From contig QHYZ01000055.1 in the NCBI GenBank assembly GCA_003225295.1, positions 80,541 through 144,540 of the forward strand: a stretch of 64,000 bases of DNA, given 5' to 3'. The DNA is from Acidobacteriota bacterium. Its GTDB lineage: Bacteria > Acidobacteriota > Terriglobia > Acidiferrales > UBA7541. Below the pieces are notes generated by a model. The model did no database searches. It was given only the letters and a program-made list of their open reading frames with translations, and was not told the origin of the DNA. Position 1 is the first letter of the stretch, and each line of letters begins with the position of its first letter. Position numbers and translations under genes: made by a program. This document shows, piece after piece, positions 56,500 through 64,000 of this stretch.

Positions 56500-57222
56500 T
56501 CAGGAGTGTTGCTCGCGATGGCGCTTGATGAATTCCTTCAAGTATTCGCCGGCGTCCGTAATATGTTTCCACAGAGCGGCAGAGGCTAATTCGGGATCTT
56601 TCGTCCTGCAGACATCCAGAAGTTCGCGGTGCGCTTGGCCGGCGCGGTGCAAGTCACGCGTGAAGACCAGGTGGAGACGAGTGTAGCGGTCACAGTTGAT
56701 GTTAAGTTTCTTCAAGAACGACAGCATGACCGGACGATTGGCGGGCGCATAGAGTGCGGAATGGAAACTCCAGTTCCACCGGCCCCAGGACTTCACCTCC
56801 GAATCATTCTCAAGAGATTGTTCGTACTGGCGAAGGATGTCTTCAGCGCGCTTGAACTCATCTTCCTTCATATTAGGGATCGCGCAGCGCAGCATGTAGC
56901 ACTCCAGGACCGCGCGCGTTTCAAACAACTCCATGATCTCGCCGGGAGAGAGCGCCGAAACAACAGCGCCTCGATTGGCGACAATGGTAATGAGCCCTTC
57001 AGCCGCCAGATGGCTGAGCGCTTCACGCACAGGAATACGGCTGATCTGAAATTCGGTGGCAATGGCGTCCTGCCGAAGTTGTTCTCCTTCGCGCAATTCG
57101 CCACTGAGGATTTTTTCTGTAAGCCTCTCGACAACAGCAGCAGAAAGGGATTGTCGGGGGATCGGTGCGGATTGTTTTGGGGTGACCGTCTCCATAATTG
57201 GGCCGAAATCCACAAACATCAT
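56500..57222 (-). CDS. GntR-family transcriptional regulator (FadR/FCD subfamily)
   Basis: The 240-residue product has an N-terminal winged helix (LTEKILSGELREGEQLRQDAIATEF, SRIPVREALSHLAAEGLI) and a C-terminal all-helical FCD effector domain (ETRAVLECYMLRCAIP, WNWSFHSALY, AHRELLDVCRTKD) with His residues that may bind a metal. FCD regulators respond to sugar acids, organic acids or amino acids. The ATG at 57222 is first; another at 57195 is possible. It is divergent from the propeller/S9 peptidase operon, whose promoter overlaps a palindrome. Confidence 0.9.
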   Translation of the reverse strand: MMFVDFGPIMETVTPKQSAPIPRQSLSAAVVERLTEKILSGELREGEQLRQDAIATEFQISRIPVREALSHLAAEGLITIVANRGAVVSALSPGEIMELFETRAVLECYMLRCAIPNMKEDEFKRAEDILRQYEQSLENDSEVKSWGRWNWSFHSALYAPANRPVMLSFLKKLNINCDRYTRLHLVFTRDLHRAGQAHRELLDVCRTKDPELASAALWKHITDAGEYLKEFIKRHREQHS

Positions 57223-57504
57223 GATACTGGCAACTGCGCTTCAAAGATATCAACTCTGAAAAACATCGACCAATCTTTAGAAAACTTAAGCGCCACCGGA
57301 CTCAGATGATTAAAGGTACACATCATTTACAATCACCCGCACCGGGACTCACCACCGACACCGGAAAATCCTAGCGAGTTTGCTTTCTTCGTGAAGAACC
57401 CAGCTAGCCTCACAACAAGGCGACAGCACTCGTGCGCCCACTAAGTCAAAGAAACCGGAAAACGGACGGCTCGCAGCACGGCAAGAAAGCATTCAGTATA
57501 GGGG

Positions 57505-57534
57505 TTGACGAGTCGCCATGCATACAATATACAT
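57505..57534 (+). promoter_or_regulatory. Sigma-70 promoter with overlapping operator-like palindrome
   Basis: TTGACG (57505-57510) and TATACA (57528-57533) are 17 bases apart. The -10 lies in ATGCATACAATATACAT (57518-57534), an imperfect palindrome with ATGNATA/TATNCAT arms, suitable for GntR control. It stands about 95 bases before the start of the propeller gene. The remaining sequence between 57223 and 57626 shows nothing else. Confidence 0.55.
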
Positions 57535-57626
57535 AATCCAGGCGGCGCATCAACTTTATTTTGACTCGCGCTAACCGCCACCGTTTCTGACTCTTAGAGG
57601 TGGCTGATGCAAAGAGGTGCCGAAAA

Positions 57627-60600
57627 ATGTGTATTCCGCGGTTTTGCCTGAAGATCGGAATTCTGGCTTTGGGGGTGTCGACCGTGAGATTGGCCGCCTC
57701 TGCCCAGGAACCAAACGTCGCACCCCAAGACCAAGAGACTTTTCGATTCCGATTTGTTGGACCGCGTGTCGGGAATCGAATCGCCTCCGTGGCAGGAGTT
57801 CCCGGAGACCCCAACATCTACTATGCCGGAGCCGCATCCGGCGGTGTCTGGAAGTCGACTGACGGAGGCAACAATTGGGAACCCATCTTCGATAAACAGC
57901 CGGCCGCCGCGATTGGAGCAATTGCGGTTGCTCCTTCCGACCCCAGCATGGTGTGGGCCGGGACGGGGGAAGCCTGGGCTATTCGCGACAGCGACGTCAT
58001 GGGGAACGGCGTCTATTTATCCACCGATTCCGGAAAATCATGGAATCACGTTGGCCTCGATGAGGCGGGCAGAATTGGGAGGATTCTTGTTCATCCAACG
58101 AATCCAGATGTGGCCTATGTTTGCGCACTGGGGCGCGCCACGGGGCCGCAACAAGAGCGCGGTGTCTACCGCACAACCGACCGGGGACAGCACTGGGAGC
58201 GAGTGCTCTTTGCCGATGAAAACACCGGATGCTCCGGCCTAACGATGGATCCTCACAATCCCCGGATTCTGCTTGCCGGCATGTGGCAACTGGAAATGCA
58301 CACATGGGGAGAATTCAGCGGAGGACCTGGCAGCGCGATCTACCTGTCCAAGGACGGCGGGACGAAATGGGCGAAACTCGAGGGGCACGGATTATCGAAG
58401 CCGCCGGTTGGAAAGATTGACGTGGTGATTGCTCCGACGAATTCGGACCGCTTCTTTGCCTTGATCCAGACGAATGATCAAGGCTCGCTGTGGAGATCGG
58501 ACGACGGCGGGGAACACTGGCATACCGTAAATTACCAGCGCCAGTTAATCGGACGCGCCGGGTACTACATTCGAATTGCTGTCTCTACCGGAAACGAAAA
58601 CGAAGTTTATGTGGCCAATAGCAGCTTTCTGGAATCGTTGGACGGTGGTGAAACATTCAAAGAAGTGCCGTGGGGTGGCGACAATCACGATATTTGGATT
58701 GACCCGCTGAATCCGGATCGCTTCGTGATTACCGACGATGGCGGGTTGAATATTACCACCGTTCACGGGCGGGGATTTCATCACGTGACACTGCCAATCG
58801 GCCAGATGTATCACGTCGCCGTGGACAATCAGGTGCCCTACTACGTCTACAGCAACATGCAAGACGGACCGAACATGCGCGGTCCCAGCTTGCCGTTGGG
58901 TGGTTTTCCCGAAATGGGCTGGGAACGCAGAATGGGTGGCTGCGAATCGGGCTTCACGCTTCCTGACCCCCTGGATGCGAATATTGTTTGGTCCAGTTGT
59001 TATGCGAACGAAGTGACGCGCTGGGACGCAAGAATCAAACGCGCACGCTCCGTGAGTCCTTGGATTCACACTCTGGATTCACCTCCGAACGAATTGAAGT
59101 ACCGTTGCCACTGGACCCCTCCGCTGGCCATTGATCCATTCGATCACAACTCCGTTTATTACGGATGCCAGGTCATCTTCAAGACCATCAATGGAGGGCA
59201 GAGCTGGTCGGTCATAAGTCCCGATCTCTCGACACAAGATCCCTCGCGTATCGTGTCGTCCGGCGGAATCGTTGGCGACAATCTGGGTCAATTCTACGGT
59301 GAGGTGGTATTCGCGATCGCTCCGTCGCAGTTACAGCAGGGGCTCATTTGGGCCGGAACCAATGATGGGCAGATCTGGTACACCAAAGATGCCGGGGCGA
59401 ATTGGACGAACGTCACCAACAACATTGGCGGCATGCCGGCATGGGGCACGGTTACCAGCATCGAGCCGTCACACTTCGATCCGGGAACTGCCTACGTCAG
59501 CATCGATTTCCACCTAGTCGACAACCGCGATCCTTACATTTACAAGACCACCGACTTCGGCAAGACATGGAAACCGATTGTAGGAGGCTTGCCCAAGCAT
59601 CCATTGGCATACGTTCGAATCATTGCCGAAGACCCCCACGTCAAGGGGTTGTTGTTTGCCGGCACGGGAAATGGAATTTATGATTCGCTCGACGACGGTG
59701 TCCACTGGACGGCCCTAAGCGGTGACTTGCCGCACGCGCCGGTTACCTGGGCAGTGGTACAGAGGCAATTCCACGATCTGGTCATCTCCACGTACGGGCG
59801 AGGGCTTTACATTTTGGATGACATCACACCGCTCGAACAAATGGCACAAGCAGTATCTGACACCGAGGTCCGTCTGTTTGAGCCGCGCAATACTTTTGCA
59901 CTGCTTCCCGGGGGACGCGGCCTAATAAACTATTCATTGAAGTCAGCGCCAAAAACAGTTCCAAGAATTGAGATCCTCGATTCCCATGGCGCGTTGATCC
60001 GAAAACTCGCTGGGCCCCGCCGCGTGGGAATGAATCGAGCTGAATGGGACCTCCGCTATGAAGCCCCCAAGCTCGTGGCGTTGCGCACTGCGCCGGCCGA
60101 GAACCCCCACATTTGGGAAGAGCCGCGATTTCGCGGAACAGACGGCCGACCAGTCCTCCATTGGGGTATTAAGGAGGCGGAAGTCGGGCCGATGGCGCTG
60201 CCGGGAAAATATACGGTTCGCCTAACGATCGACGGCCAGACCTACACGCAGCCCCTCACCATCGTGAAGGACCCCCAGAACTCCGCAAGCGACGCGGAAC
60301 TGGAAGCCTCCTTTAGGATGCAGGTGCGAATCCGGGACGACATCAGCAAGACCGCCGAGTCGGTGAACCGCATCGAATGGATGCGCAAGCAAATGGCGGT
60401 AATCCAAGCGATGCTGCGTAGCGAAGGCGAGCAGCGTCCGGGGTCCAATGGTGAAGATGGAAGCAAGAACCAACAGGACGATGACAGAGACAATTCTAAT
60501 CCGAATGCCGAACTGCTCAAGTCTCTCAAAACGATGGATCAGAAGATGCAAAACGTGGAGTACAAGTTCATTTCACAGGCCGAAGCCCTAAGCGACGACA

Positions 60601-60887
60601 AATATTATTCCTCGGCAGACAAGATCTATCTCAATCTGATCTGGTTGAATGCTGAAGTGGGAACGGGTGGCGGGGACGTGGCCGGCGGCGTGGGATCCGG
60701 TCCGACAGACACCTCAGTCGCTTTACTCCAGATGCTTGAGAAAGACCTTGCCGAGGCCGAAAACGGCGTTCGAACCTTACTCGAGAAAGATGTCCCGGAG
60801 TTTAACCGCGTTCTGGCCGAACGCCGCATAACTCCAATCAGCGCTGCAGGCGCTCCTGCCCAGCCATCCGAACGGCAACCGGAATAG
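57627..60887 (+). CDS. Exported sortilin/VPS10-BNR-type beta-propeller protein
   Basis: The 1086-residue product has a signal peptide (LKIGILALGVSTVRLAASAQ) and many BNR/Asp-box-like repeats (GGVWKSTDGGNNWEP, GVYLSTDSGKSWNHV, GVYRTTDRGQHWERV, AIYLSKDGGTKWAKL, IWYTKDAGANWTNV), giving two propellers as in VPS10/sortilin-like proteins. The C-terminal part contains a beta-domain, then a helical region with a low-complexity acidic insert (NQQDDDRDNSNPN). Members often accompany peptidases. The S9 peptidase follows 62 bases downstream. The ATG at 57627 opens the signal. Confidence 0.85.
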   Translation: MCIPRFCLKIGILALGVSTVRLAASAQEPNVAPQDQETFRFRFVGPRVGNRIASVAGVPGDPNIYYAGAASGGVWKSTDGGNNWEPIFDKQPAAAIGAIAVAPSDPSMVWAGTGEAWAIRDSDVMGNGVYLSTDSGKSWNHVGLDEAGRIGRILVHPTNPDVAYVCALGRATGPQQERGVYRTTDRGQHWERVLFADENTGCSGLTMDPHNPRILLAGMWQLEMHTWGEFSGGPGSAIYLSKDGGTKWAKLEGHGLSKPPVGKIDVVIAPTNSDRFFALIQTNDQGSLWRSDDGGEHWHTVNYQRQLIGRAGYYIRIAVSTGNENEVYVANSSFLESLDGGETFKEVPWGGDNHDIWIDPLNPDRFVITDDGGLNITTVHGRGFHHVTLPIGQMYHVAVDNQVPYYVYSNMQDGPNMRGPSLPLGGFPEMGWERRMGGCESGFTLPDPLDANIVWSSCYANEVTRWDARIKRARSVSPWIHTLDSPPNELKYRCHWTPPLAIDPFDHNSVYYGCQVIFKTINGGQSWSVISPDLSTQDPSRIVSSGGIVGDNLGQFYGEVVFAIAPSQLQQGLIWAGTNDGQIWYTKDAGANWTNVTNNIGGMPAWGTVTSIEPSHFDPGTAYVSIDFHLVDNRDPYIYKTTDFGKTWKPIVGGLPKHPLAYVRIIAEDPHVKGLLFAGTGNGIYDSLDDGVHWTALSGDLPHAPVTWAVVQRQFHDLVISTYGRGLYILDDITPLEQMAQAVSDTEVRLFEPRNTFALLPGGRGLINYSLKSAPKTVPRIEILDSHGALIRKLAGPRRVGMNRAEWDLRYEAPKLVALRTAPAENPHIWEEPRFRGTDGRPVLHWGIKEAEVGPMALPGKYTVRLTIDGQTYTQPLTIVKDPQNSASDAELEASFRMQVRIRDDISKTAESVNRIEWMRKQMAVIQAMLRSEGEQRPGSNGEDGSKNQQDDDRDNSNPNAELLKSLKTMDQKMQNVEYKFISQAEALSDDKYYSSADKIYLNLIWLNAEVGTGGGDVAGGVGSGPTDTSVALLQMLEKDLAEAENGVRTLLEKDVPEFNRVLAERRITPISAAGAPAQPSERQPE

Positions 60888-60949
60888 GAACCAAGCACCC
60901 GAAGCTGGCTCTTTTCAAAACCAACCTTTCTTGAAAGGCGGAACAAGCG

Positions 60950-63256
60950 ATGACAACTTGCTCGAGAACTTTGGCCATTGCCGCAGTGGTTGCGTTTCTT
61001 CCGTTACCGGCGGTTCTGGCTCAGGGGACACGCGAGGACTACCAGCGCGCCCAACAATTTCTGCCGGGGAACCTGCGACATCGTGTCTATGTCGCGGATG
61101 TCATTCCCCACTGGATCGCCGAGAAGAACCGCTTCTGGTATCGCAAGGCCGGCACGAAGGGTACGGAATTCATACTCGTTGATGCCGAACAGAACGCGTC
61201 GGGCCCGGCATTCGATCACGCCCGCTTAGCGGCGTCTCTTTCAAAGGCTGCGACGCGCGAATACCAGCCAACGGAGCTTCCGTTCGATACCTTCGATTAC
61301 GCCAAGGACGGAAGGTCGATCTCGCTTCAAGTTGACGGGATGCCATGGACCTGCCAGCTCGAAAACTATGAGTGCAAGAGAGAACCCGAACCCGTGGCGG
61401 GGCAGTATGAGCAGGCCTCGCCGAACAAGGAGTGGGTTGCCTATGTGAAAGAGCACGACTTGTATCTCCGTTATGCGCCGACCGGGGAAATCGTGCGGCT
61501 GACGCACGATGGCACGGAATCCTGGGATTACGCCACGCCAATCCCATCGCTGCGACCGATGGTGGCGCAAGGCACTCAGGATGTGAAGCAACGGCCTGCC
61601 GTGTTCTGGTCGCCCGATTCTTCGAAACTGGTGACCTACCGGATGGACACGCGAAGCGCGGGACGCTTCACGAACTTGCAATTCGTTCCCACCGGGCAGC
61701 TGCGCCCCAAGGCATTCACCGTGGTCTACCCCTTGCCCGGAGAAGTGCTGCCCAAAGCCGATCCGATCATCTTTGATGTTCAGAAGGGCAAGGCCATCGA
61801 TGTGAAGACCGCATCCCTGGAAATTCAGTTTCAGGGTGGGCCGGGTTTCGAATGGTTTCCAGACAGCAAGGCTATTTATTACCAAGCCGACGACCGTGGG
61901 GAGAAGGCCATCGAGCTGCGCACCGTGGATTCCGAAACGGGAGAACAAAAGGTTGTGGTTCGAGAAAAGTCGGATCGTTACGTTGACCCGGGCCAGACCT
62001 TTTTTCGATTTCTGCGCGACTCCGCAGAACTACTCTGGTCATCGGAGCGGGACGGATGGAATCATTTATACCTCTACGACCAGAAAACCGGCTCCCTGAA
62101 AAACCAGGTAACCCATGGGCCCTGGGTTGTCCGTCAGATCGTCGACGTCGACGAGAAATCGCGGCGCGTTTATTTCTTGGCGAACGGGCGCGAGAAGGGC
62201 GAAGATCCCTATCAAACACACCTGTACAGCGTCGGCCTCGACGGGAACAACTTGATGATGCTGACTCCCGCGAACGCCAATCACACGGTCAGCATATCTC
62301 CTGACCATTCTTGTTTTGTCGATAACTCTTCGCGGCCTGACCTTCCCGGAGAGGCCGTCCTCCGAAATACAAAAGACGGCTCGCCAATTCGCGTCCTTGA
62401 ACAAACCGACTCGAGCGAACTGCTCAAAACGAACTGGAAGTTCCCCGAGGCATTTCACGGCAAGGCCAAGGATGGCACCACGGATCTTTATGGTTTGATT
62501 TGGCGGCCATCCAACTTCGACGCCGCAAAGAAGTATCCCGTCATCGAAATGGCCTATACGGGTCCCCAGGCGTTCTTTGTTCCGAAGACTTTTGGCGCGG
62601 CGATGCGGGGCCTGCCATCGGTCGCGGAGCTCGGCTTCATCGTAGTGATGGTCGACGGTCGCGGCACCACGGGGCGCTCTCGAGCATTCCACGAGTTCTC
62701 GTATCGAAATCTGGGCGGAGCGTTCGAAGATCACCTGGTCATGATCCAGCAAATGATCGCTCAATATCCCTACATGGATGCGACACGTGTAGGAATCTTC
62801 GGGACCTCCGCCGGAGCGTACGGCGCTGCTCATGCCATGCTGGTATTTCCTGATTTTTACAAAGTTGGTGTTGCCATCTCCGGAGATCACGATGCGAGAT
62901 TAGATAAGGCCTGGTGGAACGAGCTCTATCAGGGATTCCCGGTGGGGCCCGACTATGCCGAACAGTCGAACGTCACGATGGCCGACCGGCTCCAGGGACG
63001 GCTGCTGATCGAGCACGGCGACATCGATGATAACGTCCACGTTGTCGAGACGATGCGGTTTGCCGATGCGCTTATTAAGGCCAACAAGGACTTCGACATG
63101 CTCATCGTTCCCAACATGTATCACGGCGAAGGTGGCAATTTGTATCTGGTGCGGCGACGGTGGGACTATTTCGTTCGAAACCTTCTTGGCGTGAGCCCGC
63201 CCAGCAACTTTGAAATCCACGAGGACCGGGAACCACTTCCGGGACGTCCGCGATGA
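60950..63256 (+). CDS. S9-family prolyl oligopeptidase (DPP IV-like)
   Basis: The 768-residue product has a signal peptide (LAIAAVVAFLPLPAVLAQ), an N-terminal propeller domain (residues about 60-500), and a C-terminal alpha/beta-hydrolase domain. The predicted catalytic triad is S620 (GTSAGAYG), D693 (HGDIDDNVH) and H725 (MYHGEGG). The nucleophile elbow reads GTSAG rather than the usual GWSYGG of DPP IV. It probably releases dipeptides from exported peptides. It follows the propeller gene closely and shares its promoter. Confidence 0.9.
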   Translation: MTTCSRTLAIAAVVAFLPLPAVLAQGTREDYQRAQQFLPGNLRHRVYVADVIPHWIAEKNRFWYRKAGTKGTEFILVDAEQNASGPAFDHARLAASLSKAATREYQPTELPFDTFDYAKDGRSISLQVDGMPWTCQLENYECKREPEPVAGQYEQASPNKEWVAYVKEHDLYLRYAPTGEIVRLTHDGTESWDYATPIPSLRPMVAQGTQDVKQRPAVFWSPDSSKLVTYRMDTRSAGRFTNLQFVPTGQLRPKAFTVVYPLPGEVLPKADPIIFDVQKGKAIDVKTASLEIQFQGGPGFEWFPDSKAIYYQADDRGEKAIELRTVDSETGEQKVVVREKSDRYVDPGQTFFRFLRDSAELLWSSERDGWNHLYLYDQKTGSLKNQVTHGPWVVRQIVDVDEKSRRVYFLANGREKGEDPYQTHLYSVGLDGNNLMMLTPANANHTVSISPDHSCFVDNSSRPDLPGEAVLRNTKDGSPIRVLEQTDSSELLKTNWKFPEAFHGKAKDGTTDLYGLIWRPSNFDAAKKYPVIEMAYTGPQAFFVPKTFGAAMRGLPSVAELGFIVVMVDGRGTTGRSRAFHEFSYRNLGGAFEDHLVMIQQMIAQYPYMDATRVGIFGTSAGAYGAAHAMLVFPDFYKVGVAISGDHDARLDKAWWNELYQGFPVGPDYAEQSNVTMADRLQGRLLIEHGDIDDNVHVVETMRFADALIKANKDFDMLIVPNMYHGEGGNLYLVRRRWDYFVRNLLGVSPPSNFEIHEDREPLPGRPR

Positions 63257-63441
63257 TGCGCATAGTCTTGTGATTCGGGTTGCGCGGTTTTGATCACCGA
63301 CACCACTAGCCTGACTTCCCTTTCAAAATGAGAAAACCTCTGAGAGACAAGGATTTCCATCAGAAATGTAGCAAGTAATAAGTCAAGATTTGTTAAGATT
63401 TGGCTTGCATTAATGAAAATATGTGCTTCAATGTAGCACGT

Positions 63442-64000
63442 ATGTTCGTGCAAGTCACCAAATGCAAGCACGGCAGCGTCACCTACTTCACCTACCTGGT
63501 TCGCGAGTCCTTTCGTACCCCAAAGGGCCCTCGCTCCCGCACCATCTGCAATATCACGGCGCTGCCCCCTGAGACCCGCGAGCTCATCAGCCAGTCCCTT
63601 CAGGGACGCAGCTTTGTGGCTGCAGAGTCGCTGCAACTGAGCGAAGCCTGGAATTGCGGCGGGCTGATGGTCCTGCACCAGGCCTGGGAGGAGTTTGGCT
63701 TGAGCACGATCTTTGACTTCGTTGCGGATGCTCGGATGGCCGGTCTGCTCAAGGCCATGACCCTGGGTCGTATTCTGTTTCCCAGCGCCAAACTGGCCTT
63801 GGTCGATCACGCTCGCGGCACCCTGCTGGCCGCGGCCTGTGGCCTGGATCAGGCCACCGAAGACTTCGACGAGGACGACTTGTATGCCGCCATGGATCAA
63901 CTGAACGGACACTGGGTCGGCATCGAGAAGCAGCTCTACCAAAAGAGCTTTCCCCAGGGCGTCTCGCTGGTGCTCTACGATCTGACCAGTGTGTATTTTG
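63442..64000 (+). mobile_element. IS1634-family transposase, 3' truncated by window edge
   Basis: The frame starts with an ATG at 63442 and stays open to base 64000 (186 residues visible). The sequence (YFTYLVRESFRTPKGPRSRT, GVSLVLYDLTSVYF) matches the N-terminal part of IS1634/IS4-type DDE transposases, with the first catalytic Asp in LYDLTSVYF. The rest lies outside, and I could not confirm terminal inverted repeats. The upstream 63257-63441 is AT-rich, unlike its neighbours, as expected of an insertion-sequence end. Confidence 0.75.

Noticed and set aside
1..64000. CRISPR arrays, rRNA or tRNA genes
   Set aside because: No regularly spaced direct repeats, rRNA-like sequence or convincing cloverleaf was seen on either strand.

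Overview
The window looks like chromosomal DNA from a soil-type member of the Acidobacteriota. This is inferred from gene content and moderately high GC, not from any rRNA gene, as none is present. The pointers are an Oar-like TonB-dependent receptor with an N-terminal carboxypeptidase-regulatory domain, three Tat-exported CRTAC1/ASPIC-UnbV proteins, large multihaem cytochromes, a predicted PPi-type phosphofructokinase, GH127 and GH172 glycosidases, and a GntR/FCD regulator. I found no tRNA, rRNA or CRISPR array.

Region 1 (1-5726) is a tight four-gene operon that enters the window truncated: a NuoF-like flavoprotein, a NuoG-like iron-sulfur protein fused to two cyclic-nucleotide-binding domains and a four-cluster ferredoxin domain, a cytochrome b-like membrane subunit, and a membrane-anchored decahaem cytochrome c. 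It reads as an NADH-to-cytochrome electron-transfer module outside standard complex I. Region 2 (5846-15708) holds a frameshifted aldo/keto reductase, a FUSC-type membrane protein, an IS200/IS605 TnpB relic whose right-end hairpin forms the last codons of a xylulokinase-like gene, the phosphofructokinase, a DJ-1/PfpI protein, a GH172 protein and a HAD phosphatase. Region 3 (15992-23682) pairs a predicted outer-membrane beta-barrel with a 1235-residue multihaem cytochrome carrying LVIVD repeats. A lipoprotein with two HbpS/GlcG-type domains is divergent. The layout suggests a porin-cytochrome conduit for extracellular electron transfer.

Region 4 (23693-31520) is mixed: an ArsR regulator next to an SDR, sthA with a DUF1906 gene that looks frameshifted, a second TnpB relic, a PilZ protein, a thioredoxin-like protein, and a cfa gene overlapping a flavoprotein gene. 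Region 5 (31976-34742) is a compact sigma-54 circuit: an FHA-GAF-AAA+-Fis activator, candidate upstream sites, a well-spaced -24/-12 promoter, and a small exported membrane protein.

Region 6 (34921-57222) resembles a carbohydrate-utilisation locus. It has araA, a GH127 beta-L-arabinofuranosidase, an Oar-like receptor, three CRTAC1 proteins, three TPR proteins, a proline dehydrogenase, a large Tat-exported protein of unknown function and a GntR regulator. Four LacI-type palindromes (CTGCAAGCGCTTGCAG or close variants) are scattered through it, although no LacI-family gene is in the window. Region 7 (57505-63256) is a GntR-adjacent promoter driving a beta-propeller (VPS10/BNR-like) exoprotein and an S9 peptidase. 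The window ends inside an IS1634-like transposase.
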